Of a stretch of 26,449 bases of DNA, positions 16,446 to 22,658 are shown one piece after another. Position numbers and translations under genes: made by a program. The stretch comes from JAPUDQ01 sp964532145 (GTDB lineage: Bacteria > Patescibacteriota > Saccharimonadia > Saccharimonadales > Saccharimonadaceae), in NCBI GenBank assembly GCA_964532145.1, contig CAZHGM010000011.1, positions 1-26,449 of the forward strand, given 5' to 3'. Every line of letters starts with the position of its first letter. Position 1 is the stretch's first letter. Under the pieces are notes generated by a model that was given only the letters and a program-made list of their open reading frames with translations, did no database searches and was not told the origin of the DNA.

Positions 16446-17474
16446 TTACTGCAAACGAGCTGCAGTTGTGCCGAGTATCAATAGCAGTGCTGTTGCGAGA
16501 ATCATAGCGTCCAGTGTCGGATGTGCCAGCACAAAGCCTTCGCCTGTGGCGTATGCGTGACGAATAAGCGAGCGATGAGTGACCGCATAGCCAGCAGCTG
16601 CAACAAACGTGAGTACAAGGCTGGCAACTGCAACCGGCGGCAGTGTACCGGCGCGTAACGATTCGAATACCGTTACGTTTTTTGCCGCAGCGGTCGCAAC
16701 CGGAGCAGGTGCCGCTTCAGGCGATACTGGCGTTTCTTTTGGCGGGTTATCTTGAGAGATGTCGCCGCCAGAACTACCTTCGACTGATGTTACTGTTGAG
16801 GGAGTGGGTGATGTCGGCGCGGGTGATGAAGGTTGTGCGGGGGGTGCAGCTTGGGGTGTCGGCGGTGTCGGGGCAGGCGTAGGGGCTGGCGTCGGTGTCG
16901 GTGCTGGGGCTGGTGTGGTATCTGGTGTGACCTGACTCCCGTAGTGTGCGACGACGATGGTATTTTCACCCCCCTGATAGTTTGGCGAATTAACAATACC
17001 AAAGCCGACATCAGCATAGGCGCCAAGGATATTTGCCCTATGCCCTGCACTATTCATCCAACCCTGGTTGACGGCGGCACTGGTGTCGAAACCATATGCT
17101 AAATTTTCTCCGGCTGCGGAGTAATTATACCCAGCAGCTTCAAAAAAATACCACGGCTGTGTCCCGTCGGGTGCGACATGTGCCCAGTAGTTATTGTCAG
17201 CCATGTGCTGCGCTTTGGCTTGAGCTGAACTATTCAGGAGGCCATTTAGCGCAAGCGAACCAAGGCCATTCGCCGCGCGTGATGCATTGGCCGCACTGAG
17301 TAAGTCGCCGCGGCTAATTGAACTTGCATAGGCCAGAACTTGTGGTTTTGTTAAACCGGGTAGGCCGTGCGCATTGACCTTGACGACTGATACTGCCATG
17401 AGTACTACGCCAAATAACAGTATACGCAGCGCGTGAAAATGGTACATTTTTGACATTTGACGTGTCTGTTTCAT
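16446..17474 (-). CDS. Secreted, membrane-anchored CAP/SCP-domain protein
   Basis: A 342-residue cell-surface protein. Residues 12-36 form a signal peptide with a likely cleavage after VNA. The CAP domain (about 55-180) has family motifs NNYWAHVAPDG, GENLAYGF and GWMNSAGHRANILG, including the His/Glu/His cavity residues. A Pro/Thr/Ala-rich linker follows (about 186-225, repeated PAPTP units), then two C-terminal hydrophobic segments (PPVAVASLVLTFVAAAGYAV and LDAMILATALLLILG). Bacterial CAP proteins are secreted and of varied or unknown role, some in adhesion or envelope biology; a part in contact with a host cell is inference. The ATG is 21 bases after the SpoU methyltransferase stop on the same strand. 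Confidence 0.87.
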   Translation of the reverse strand: MKQTRQMSKMYHFHALRILLFGVVLMAVSVVKVNAHGLPGLTKPQVLAYASSISRGDLLSAANASRAANGLGSLALNGLLNSSAQAKAQHMADNNYWAHVAPDGTQPWYFFEAAGYNYSAAGENLAYGFDTSAAVNQGWMNSAGHRANILGAYADVGFGIVNSPNYQGGENTIVVAHYGSQVTPDTTPAPAPTPTPAPTPAPTPPTPQAAPPAQPSSPAPTSPTPSTVTSVEGSSGGDISQDNPPKETPVSPEAAPAPVATAAAKNVTVFESLRAGTLPPVAVASLVLTFVAAAGYAVTHRSLIRHAYATGEGFVLAHPTLDAMILATALLLILGTTAARLQ

Positions 17475-17489
17475 ATGGTATACATAAGA

Positions 17490-17495
17490 AGTATA
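17490..17495 (-). promoter_or_regulatory. Possible -10 element of the CAP-domain gene
   Basis: On the minus strand TATACT directly follows the methyltransferase stop and lies 15 nt before the CAP-gene ATG. It would give a leader of about 8 nt. The gene may instead be read through from the methyltransferase. Confidence 0.4.
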
Positions 17496-18005
17496 CTACC
17501 TAATCCGAAGTTGGTATAGTGCAATTCCTGTTGCGACACTGACATTGAATGACTCTTTATGACCGTACATTGGGATCTCGAGCATCGTATCACACTGGGC
17601 GAGGATATCCTCGGTGATTCCGTAGCGTTCCTCGCCGATAATAAGGGCAATATTCTGTGTGGCATGAAACGATGGCAATGGAATTGAGCTGGCAGACTGC
17701 TCAAGAGCAACAATATGATAGCCGGCTTGTCGCGCCTGTTTGATTTGAATATCTGCATCATACCGGAATGGTACGGCTGTTTCTGCTCCGAGTGCTGTTT
17801 TATGGATATGATCAGTGAGCGTACGACGAATATGCGGTAAACGCGAATCAGATGAAACCACCAGAGGTGAAAGTGCCATATCGGGGTAAGGCGTGTAGCC
17901 GGAGCACCACAACTCTGCAACACCCAGCCCTTCGCACGTCCGGAAAATCGACCCAATATTGTGGGCGGACCGGATGTTATGGGCTAGGACAATAATCGAA
18001 ATCAT
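17496..18005 (-). CDS. SpoU/TrmH-family RNA 2'-O-methyltransferase
   Basis: A 169-residue SPOUT-superfamily enzyme that methylates ribose 2'-O of tRNA or rRNA using S-adenosylmethionine, with the trefoil-knot fold. Motif 1 is NIRSAHNIGSIFRTCEGLG near the N-terminus, motif 2 ALIIGEERYGI, and motif 3 IPMYGHKESFNVSVATGIAL. There is no N-terminal RNA-binding extension, as in TrmL-like enzymes, so the RNA target is open. The start at 18005 is chosen over an in-frame ATG at 18053, because it begins with MISIIVLAHN as the family does and has a -10 box at the right distance. It is divergent from pilB. Confidence 0.9.
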   Translation of the reverse strand: MISIIVLAHNIRSAHNIGSIFRTCEGLGVAELWCSGYTPYPDMALSPLVVSSDSRLPHIRRTLTDHIHKTALGAETAVPFRYDADIQIKQARQAGYHIVALEQSASSIPLPSFHATQNIALIIGEERYGITEDILAQCDTMLEIPMYGHKESFNVSVATGIALYQLRIR

Positions 18006-18014
18006 AGTAGAAAT

Positions 18015-18023
18015 AGTGTAACA
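18015..18023 (-). promoter_or_regulatory. Extended -10 promoter of the SpoU methyltransferase
   Basis: On the minus strand TGT then TACACT (18020-18015) stands 9 nt before the ATG at 18005. This supports the shorter start and a leaderless transcript. It is back to back with the pilB promoter. Confidence 0.55.
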
Positions 18024-18045
18024 GCTTATGATGCTCATGTTTTTT

Positions 18046-18054
18046 TGATACAAT
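18046..18054 (+). promoter_or_regulatory. Extended -10 promoter of pilB
   Basis: TGA followed by TACAAT (18049-18054) lies 11 nt before the ATG at 18066. The box overlaps the upstream in-frame TTG at 18045, so that TTG would not be in the mRNA and cannot be the start. Confidence 0.55.
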
Positions 18055-18065
18055 ACCTAGTAACG

Positions 18066-19685
18066 ATGAATGAAGATGAACAGCAGTCGCGGTTTCGTGA
18101 TCAAGATGAACAAAGTACGCAACAACGTGCTGCAATTTTAGGAACAAAATACTATGATACGCGTGGACGAGTCGCCGATGCTGAGCTTGCAATCAACATA
18201 GTGCCGATCCACGAAATGTATGCTTATAAATTTGTGCCGCTTCGTCGGGGTAACGAGCACCAGTCGGCTGTCTTTGGTATTACCACCAGCACGCCGCAAT
18301 CAACAGTGAAGCGTATTCAGGAAGATTTCTCGGGCAAGTCGATTGTGGTTGAATTTGTGTTGATAAGCTTGTCTGGCTTTCGTGAATACATGGGGCGGTT
18401 TGACCCTCCGAAGCAAATAGTATATGAAGATGTTCAGATCGCCAAGGAAGGCGACAGCTCGACCGTATCACAGGTGTCAAAAACGCTCGAGTCAGTGCGA
18501 ACGGACGACCTTCTCAACTATTTGATTGAACAGGCTGACAATCTCGGGTCGAGTGACATCCACATGGAGAGTCAGCGAGAATCCGTTCGCATACGTTTTC
18601 GAGTGGACGGCACATTGCATCGTGTGGCTGAAATTTCTCATGACAAATACCGCGTACTACAGGCCGCGATTGCATCGAGAGCGAATATTTCGACGGCCAA
18701 CCAGAATGCCCAGAGCGGACATATCCAGTATGTACCAAAAGACGAGCCTGAGCGGTTACTCAACATGCGCATTGAGACAATTCCGACTAACTATGGTCTT
18801 GATATTGTGATCCGTATGTTCAATTTCGACCAAGAGCTACTTAATCTTGATCGGCTCGGACTTGATAGTGGCCGACGTCGAGCGCTCGATGCCATCATTC
18901 GCCATCCGCACGGCATGGTAATGGTAGTCGGACCAACCGGTTCGGGTAAAAGCACGACGCTGTATAGTATTCTAAGTGCGCTGAACACTCCCGATCGGAA
19001 GGTTTTGACGCTTGAGGATCCGATTGAAATGTCAATTGAAGGTATCAGCCAGATTCCTGTTGATACGACGAGCGGTGACAGTTTTGCGGAAAAACTCCGT
19101 GCAGTTTTGCGGCTTGATCCGGACGTTGTGATGGTCGGTGAGATACGCGATGTCGATACAGCTAAGACGGCCATTCAGGCATCGATCACCGGACATTTGG
19201 TGCTGAGCACATTCCACGCCTCAAATGCAGCAGCGGCATTTGCACGGATGATTGATATGATCGGTCAGAATCCGATTTTTGCGAATGCGATCCGGATGGT
19301 GATATCACAGCGGCTCGTGCGGCGGCTTGATGATGAGACAAAACAGCCATACCAGCCTGACGAAACAACAAAACAGTGGATCCGCGACACGCTTGGCCAG
19401 CTCCCTGATGGGGTCGACGTGCCTGATATTAAAACAGTGACATTGTATAAGCCTGGTGCATCGCCATCATCGCCGTTTGGCTATAAAGGCCGGGTGATGA
19501 TCATGGAGCAGCTGCCAGTAAGCGAGAGCATACAGCGATTTATCCGCGGTGATGTTAAAGATATCGACGTAACAATGGTCCAGAATGCAGCCCAGAAAGA
19601 GGGGATGCTCACCATGATGCAAGATGGTCTTCTGAAAGTGCTTCGCGGCGAAACAACGCTTGAGGAAATTAACCGTGTACTGTAA
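18066..19685 (+). CDS. pilB: Type IV pilus assembly / type II secretion ATPase (PilB/GspE)
   Basis: A 539-residue hexameric ATPase that powers pilus extension from the cytoplasmic face of the inner membrane. An N-terminal domain of about 130 residues precedes the conserved core. Core motifs: SSDIHMES and the RVDGTLHR segment, Walker A GPTGSGKST (289-297), Asp box LTLEDPIE, Walker B LRLDPDVVMVGEIRD, and the His box GHLVLSTFHASNAAAAFARM. The four-cysteine zinc site usual for PilB/GspE is missing: after QRLVRRL comes DDETKQPYQPDE, with no Cys-x-x-Cys. The C-terminus (GRVMIMEQLPVSESIQ) is typical. The stop overlaps the convergent gene by 17 bases. Other pilus genes are outside the window. Confidence 0.92.
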   Translation: MNEDEQQSRFRDQDEQSTQQRAAILGTKYYDTRGRVADAELAINIVPIHEMYAYKFVPLRRGNEHQSAVFGITTSTPQSTVKRIQEDFSGKSIVVEFVLISLSGFREYMGRFDPPKQIVYEDVQIAKEGDSSTVSQVSKTLESVRTDDLLNYLIEQADNLGSSDIHMESQRESVRIRFRVDGTLHRVAEISHDKYRVLQAAIASRANISTANQNAQSGHIQYVPKDEPERLLNMRIETIPTNYGLDIVIRMFNFDQELLNLDRLGLDSGRRRALDAIIRHPHGMVMVVGPTGSGKSTTLYSILSALNTPDRKVLTLEDPIEMSIEGISQIPVDTTSGDSFAEKLRAVLRLDPDVVMVGEIRDVDTAKTAIQASITGHLVLSTFHASNAAAAFARMIDMIGQNPIFANAIRMVISQRLVRRLDDETKQPYQPDETTKQWIRDTLGQLPDGVDVPDIKTVTLYKPGASPSSPFGYKGRVMIMEQLPVSESIQRFIRGDVKDIDVTMVQNAAQKEGMLTMMQDGLLKVLRGETTLEEINRVL

Positions 19686-20382
19686 TTGGTCGTTTCCCGA
19701 TTACGCGGCCACGTACCACCCGCAGTGCAGATGAGCCCAGTACTTTGATCGCGCGAGGATGAAGTACTTTAGGTGAAAGTTCTCGGCTGACTTGATACGC
19801 GTCTTGTAGCAATTTGGCCTTATCCCGCCAGGTGAGACGAAGTGCAATTTCGCCGTTCATATAATCTTTTCCGGAATCAACCAGGCTATCAAACAGAATA
19901 CCTACCTCTGCAATTATGCCAAAATTTCGTGCGAATTCGGCATACGCAGCGTCAGCTTGCATGGACTCACTACAGCTTGACAGGAGCAGCTGCGCGTACT
20001 CAAACCCCTCTTGTTTTCGTAGCTTAATGTACTCGTCAGGCGAAAGCGTTTGTCGAATCGTTTGGTTTAGAGTGAATATTGTTCGGGCAATCTCATACAT
20101 GCGTTCATATGAGGACCTGTCTTCGCCGGGTGCGAGGCTAGGAAAATCATCGCGTAAAAACTGCTCATCGAGGAAGGTGCTACATAAAGCCGCTATCGCA
20201 TCATCTGTGATAGCAAACTTTCCGTCGTCAATCTTATCCTCGATAACTCGTGTCAGGCCTATAATATCGAGCCATCGTTCCATCGTTTCGTCATCAAAGG
20301 TAATGCCGAATAGTTTAGACGCGACATCAATGTAGTGATTCATAACGTTGCTGGGATGAATATGGTCGACTGCAGACTCCAT
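19669..20382 (-). CDS. Unrecognised all-helical protein, 237 residues
   Basis: Not recognised. The predicted protein is almost entirely helical and acidic, without a signal peptide or membrane helix. Two Asp-rich helices, RVIEDKIDDGK and ILFDSLVDSGKDYMNGE, loosely resemble the paired aspartate motifs of squalene/phytoene-synthase-like enzymes, but the spacing and flanking residues are not convincing. The C-terminal end is basic (ALRVVRGRVIGKRP). The ATG at 20382 is chosen because TATATT ends exactly 7 nt before it; other in-frame ATGs at 20406 and 20343 are possible. It begins 52 bases after the malic enzyme stop on the same strand and ends inside the 3' end of pilB. Confidence 0.7.
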   Translation of the reverse strand: MESAVDHIHPSNVMNHYIDVASKLFGITFDDETMERWLDIIGLTRVIEDKIDDGKFAITDDAIAALCSTFLDEQFLRDDFPSLAPGEDRSSYERMYEIARTIFTLNQTIRQTLSPDEYIKLRKQEGFEYAQLLLSSCSESMQADAAYAEFARNFGIIAEVGILFDSLVDSGKDYMNGEIALRLTWRDKAKLLQDAYQVSRELSPKVLHPRAIKVLGSSALRVVRGRVIGKRPITVHG

Positions 20383-20389
20383 GGAGAGA

Positions 20390-20395
20390 AATATA
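20390..20395 (-). promoter_or_regulatory. -10 promoter element of the helical-protein gene
   Basis: On the minus strand TATATT lies 7 nt before the ATG at 20382, the same layout as the malic enzyme promoter. It gives the gene its own leaderless transcript in addition to any read-through. Confidence 0.5.
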
Positions 20396-20433
20396 CCGCA
20401 AAGCACCCATGATTGCGAGCATAAGGAGTGTGG

Positions 20434-21567
20434 CTACGTGATGACGCGGGCAATCGCGGGTACGAGCCGCTCATCAAAAACTGATGGAATGATGCTATCT
20501 GCAGTTGGAGTGTCAACAAGCGATGCAATGGTACGAGCGGCAGCAATTTTATGCTCGTCCGTGATTTTTTTCACCCCATTATCAAGTGCACCCCTAAAAA
20601 TACCAGGGAAGGCGAGCGCATTATTCACCTGGTTTGGAAAATCACTTCGCCCAGTTGCAACGACAGCCGCTCCAGCTGACTTCGCTACCTCAGGCATAAT
20701 TTCCGGCGTGGGATTGCTCAGTGCAAAAATAATTGGTCGATCCGCCATTGTTGACACCATATCAGGGGTCAGCAGACCCGGCTTGCTTACGCCAATAAAT
20801 ATATCAGCCTCCTCTACAGCGTGCTCCAAGGACTGTCCTTGGAAATCAGATACATATGGCAAAAGTAGTGTTTTCTCGGCATTGAGATCGGTTCGCGATG
20901 AATTGATCACTCCCTTGCTGTCGACGGCGACGATGCTGCCGATGCCGTAGCGATGAAGCAACTTCATAATGGCAGTACCAGCTGCACCAGCGCCGATTAT
21001 TACCGCCCGGCAGTTCTCAAGTGTTTTACCGGTTACTTTCATAGCGTTGATGAGTCCGGCTAGCACCACGATGGCCGTGCCGTGTTGATCGTCATGCATG
21101 ACGGGGATAGTGAGCTCTTCTTTCATCCTCTCTTCAATTTCAAAACACTGCGGTGCGGCAATATCTTCGAGATTGATTGCCCCAAAACTCGGTGCGATCG
21201 CTTTGATTACAGCAACTATTTCGTCAGGATCATGGACATCAAGCGTAATCGGTACGGCATCAATACCGGCAAAATGTTTGAAAAGCAGAGCTTTACCCTC
21301 CATGACCGGCATGGAACCGCGCGGCCCAATATTGCCTAGGCCCAAGACAGCTGAGCCGTCTGAGATTACTGCCACAAGGTTGTTAGTCCAGGTATAGGTC
21401 GAAAGAAGTGACTCATCATCGGCGATGGCACGACATACGGCTGCCACGCCAGGAGTGTAATAGGCGCTCAGCTTGGGTTTATCTAGTTCTGACGTATCCC
21501 TGAGGGATGTGGTTATCTTACCTTTGTATTGTTTGTGAAGCTTGAGGGCTAATTTGTCGTAATTCAT
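20434..21567 (-). CDS. Malic enzyme
   Basis: A 377-residue enzyme that decarboxylates malate to pyruvate, reducing NAD(P). The N-terminal domain has SAYYTPGVA (catalytic Tyr37), GLGNIGP and the EGKALLFKHFAG loop with catalytic Lys92; metal-binding acids follow in INLEDI and in VMHDDQHGTA. The Rossmann domain begins at VIIGAGAAGTAIMKLL, and FALSNPTPE lies near the end. It is the short bacterial type without a phosphotransacetylase domain. The start at 21567 is preferred over an in-frame ATG at 21612, because it stands 7 nt after a TATACT box and fits the family N-terminus. Cofactor preference cannot be decided by eye. Confidence 0.93.
   Translation of the reverse strand: MNYDKLALKLHKQYKGKITTSLRDTSELDKPKLSAYYTPGVAAVCRAIADDESLLSTYTWTNNLVAVISDGSAVLGLGNIGPRGSMPVMEGKALLFKHFAGIDAVPITLDVHDPDEIVAVIKAIAPSFGAINLEDIAAPQCFEIEERMKEELTIPVMHDDQHGTAIVVLAGLINAMKVTGKTLENCRAVIIGAGAAGTAIMKLLHRYGIGSIVAVDSKGVINSSRTDLNAEKTLLLPYVSDFQGQSLEHAVEEADIFIGVSKPGLLTPDMVSTMADRPIIFALSNPTPEIMPEVAKSAGAAVVATGRSDFPNQVNNALAFPGIFRGALDNGVKKITDEHKIAAARTIASLVDTPTADSIIPSVFDERLVPAIARVIT
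20821..20840. repeat. Inverted repeat in the malic enzyme gene
   Basis: TCCAAGGA and TCCTTGGA pair around a 3-base loop (within 20825-20843). On the plus strand the left arm extends to TGCTCCAAGG, the same 10-mer that forms a larger palindrome in rnhB at 22964-22990. Both code for Gln-Gly-x-Ser-Leu-Glu in frame. Confidence 0.5.
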
Positions 21568-21574
21568 GGTAGTT

Positions 21575-21583
21575 AGTATATCA
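21575..21583 (-). promoter_or_regulatory. Extended -10 promoter of malic enzyme
   Basis: On the minus strand TGA followed by TATACT (21580-21575) ends 7 nt before the ATG at 21567. No -35 box is recognisable. The mRNA would start at or next to the start codon. Confidence 0.65.
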
Positions 21584-21625
21584 GATAGGACTACTCGGCA
21601 GGGTCTTTTCATCCCTGTAAAACTG

Positions 21626-21634
21626 TGCTATAGT
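21626..21634 (+). promoter_or_regulatory. Extended -10 promoter of rplS
   Basis: TGC followed by TATAGT (21629-21634), with TTTTCA at 21606-21611 as a possible -35 box at a 17-base spacing. It lies 39 nt before the ATG. Unlike many genes here, rplS has a leader with AAGGCGAG before its ATG. Confidence 0.55.
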
Positions 21635-21673
21635 GTGTAACTGACTATTGATATAAATCTAAGGCGAGAACAA

Positions 21674-22195
21674 ATGTTTGCATTAATTCAGAAGGTGAAC
21701 AACCAGCAAAAGAAAAATAAGGTCGTAGATGTGCGATCGGGTGATACCGTTCGGGTTCATCAGCGGATCAAAGAAGGTAACAAAGAACGTACACAGGTGT
21801 TTGAGGGTACCGTCATTCGAACAGACCGCAAAGATAGCCTGACGAGCCGGATAACGGTGCGCAAAATCGCCAGCGGTGTTGGTGTCGAGAAAAGCTTTTT
21901 AATTCACAGCCCGCTTGTGTTGAAGATCGAAGTCACTAAGCGAAGCAAAGTCCGTCGTAACTACCTAACCTACCTTCGTGAACGAACAGGTAAAGGTACA
22001 CGCCTGAGTGGTATCAACTTCGATCGTGAAAAGGTGAATGACGTTCGTGACCGCGAGGCTGAGGCGCTTGAAGCTAAAATGAAAGAAGAAGCCGCGAAAG
22101 CTGCTGAGAAAAAAGCTGCCGCCGAGGCTGCCGAGCAAGCCGAGCTTGAGAAAAAACAAGCTGAAGTCGAAGCCGCCCACCAGAAAAATCAGTAG
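21674..22195 (+). CDS. rplS: Ribosomal protein bL19 with a long charged tail
   Basis: A 173-residue bL19. The first 115 residues are a normal L19: VRSGDTVRVHQRI, then GTVIRTDRKD, SSRITVRKI-like SLTSRITVRKIASGVGVEK, and KVRRNYLTYLRER, which contacts 16S/23S rRNA at the subunit interface. The remaining 55 or so residues are an Ala/Glu/Lys-rich segment predicted to be one long helix, absent from typical L19 of 113-120 residues. The gene has a ribosome-binding site (AAGGCGAG, 21661-21668), a promoter upstream and a strong terminator 22 bases after the stop, so it forms a single-gene unit here, without the usual trmD or rpsP neighbours. Confidence 0.93.
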   Translation: MFALIQKVNNQQKKNKVVDVRSGDTVRVHQRIKEGNKERTQVFEGTVIRTDRKDSLTSRITVRKIASGVGVEKSFLIHSPLVLKIEVTKRSKVRRNYLTYLRERTGKGTRLSGINFDREKVNDVRDREAEALEAKMKEEAAKAAEKKAAAEAAEQAELEKKQAEVEAAHQKNQ

Positions 22196-22217
22196 ATAAT
22201 AAGATGTTAGAATAGGT

Positions 22218-22250
22218 CTACCCCGCTAGATAGCGGGGTAGTTGTTTGCT
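22218..22250 (+). terminator. Intrinsic terminator of rplS
   Basis: CTACCCCGCT (22218-22227) pairs with AGCGGGGTAG (22232-22241) around a 4-base loop, followed by the T-rich TTGTTTGCTTG. A GC-rich 10-bp stem and T-rich tail make this the clearest terminator in the window. Confidence 0.8.
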
Positions 22251-22580
22251 TGAATAATCTCGACAGGTTGAAATATGTGAGTCAAGTCCCGATACTGATC
22301 ATCGTTGTCTGTATCGGTCTGTTTGAACATTCTACATCATGAAGTTGCTACCTTTCGTCGATACTCTCTCGTGCTTTTTGTTTGGGATGATGAAGGTCTC
22401 AACGCTACGCAAAACGATGTAGACTGCCGCAACAATTGCAGAGACAATCATGATCATCACGAACGTGCACATGTAATTCCAATCTGTCGAGGTGCTCGTT
22501 TCGCAGCACCGATGGGTGGTCCAATACGAAACAGTACCGTTACATCACAGACTACGTTTGATTACAAACTGTGGTCTGGC
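22251..22580. other. Longest gap: mostly non-coding stretch between rplS and rnhB
   Basis: This is the only stretch above 300 bases without a firm gene. It begins after the rplS terminator and ends at the -10 box before rnhB. A plus-strand reading frame crosses it, but its amino-acid content looks random. The minus strand holds a 46-codon membrane-type frame, listed separately. I saw no tRNA, riboswitch core or repeat array. Confidence 0.6.
22332..22472 (-). CDS. Possible small membrane peptide, 46 residues
   Basis: A minus-strand frame from ATG 22472 to TAG 22332 encodes 46 residues, with a strong hydrophobic helix (FVMIMIVSAIVAAVYIVL, about residues 4-22) and a polar, basic tail (PNKKHERVSTKG). 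This helix-plus-basic-tail order fits a real single-pass peptide better than a chance frame. The frame stays open for 24 codons upstream without another usual start codon. Against it: no ribosome-binding site and no clear -10 box before the ATG. It may be a genuine small protein, a remnant of a longer one, or chance. Confidence 0.35.
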   Translation of the reverse strand: MCTFVMIMIVSAIVAAVYIVLRSVETFIIPNKKHERVSTKGSNFMM

Positions 22581-22586
22581 TATAAT
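22581..22586 (+). promoter_or_regulatory. -10 promoter element before rnhB
   Basis: A consensus TATAAT 6 nt before an ATG at 22593, which opens a 21-codon frame ending exactly at the preferred rnhB start. The box is also 44 nt before the alternative rnhB ATG at 22631. Confidence 0.6.
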
Positions 22587-22592
22587 CAAATT

Positions 22593-22658
22593 ATGTCATT
22601 CCTATACGACGGGCCTATTTCCGGCTCGATATGCAAGAATCGAGTAAATATCTTCTGA
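22593..22658 (+). CDS. Possible 21-residue leader peptide coupled to rnhB
   Basis: The ATG at 22593 is placed after a TATAAT box like the other leaderless starts here, and its frame of 21 codons ends at TGA 22656-22658, sharing one base with the rnhB ATG (TGATG). The short peptide has no recognised features. It could be a leader whose translation delivers ribosomes to rnhB, which has no ribosome-binding site. Alternatively rnhB starts at 22631 and this frame is not used. Confidence 0.3.
   Translation: MSFLYDGPISGSICKNRVNIF

Noticed and set aside
16833..17102. A Cys/Gly/Arg-rich plus-strand frame
   Set aside because: It is the complement of the Pro/Thr-rich linker of the CAP-domain gene; the odd composition comes from that repeat.
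22251..22580. Riboswitch or structured RNA in the long gap
   Set aside because: No conserved aptamer core or strong long-range pairing was seen by eye after the rplS terminator; a covariance-model scan would be the decisive test.
22305..22658. A 117-codon plus-strand frame across the rplS-rnhB gap
   Set aside because: Its composition looks random (His/Asn/Arg runs, no domain pattern), it has no ribosome-binding site or promoter at its first ATG, and a TATAAT box lies inside it. Only its last 21 codons are kept as a possible leader.
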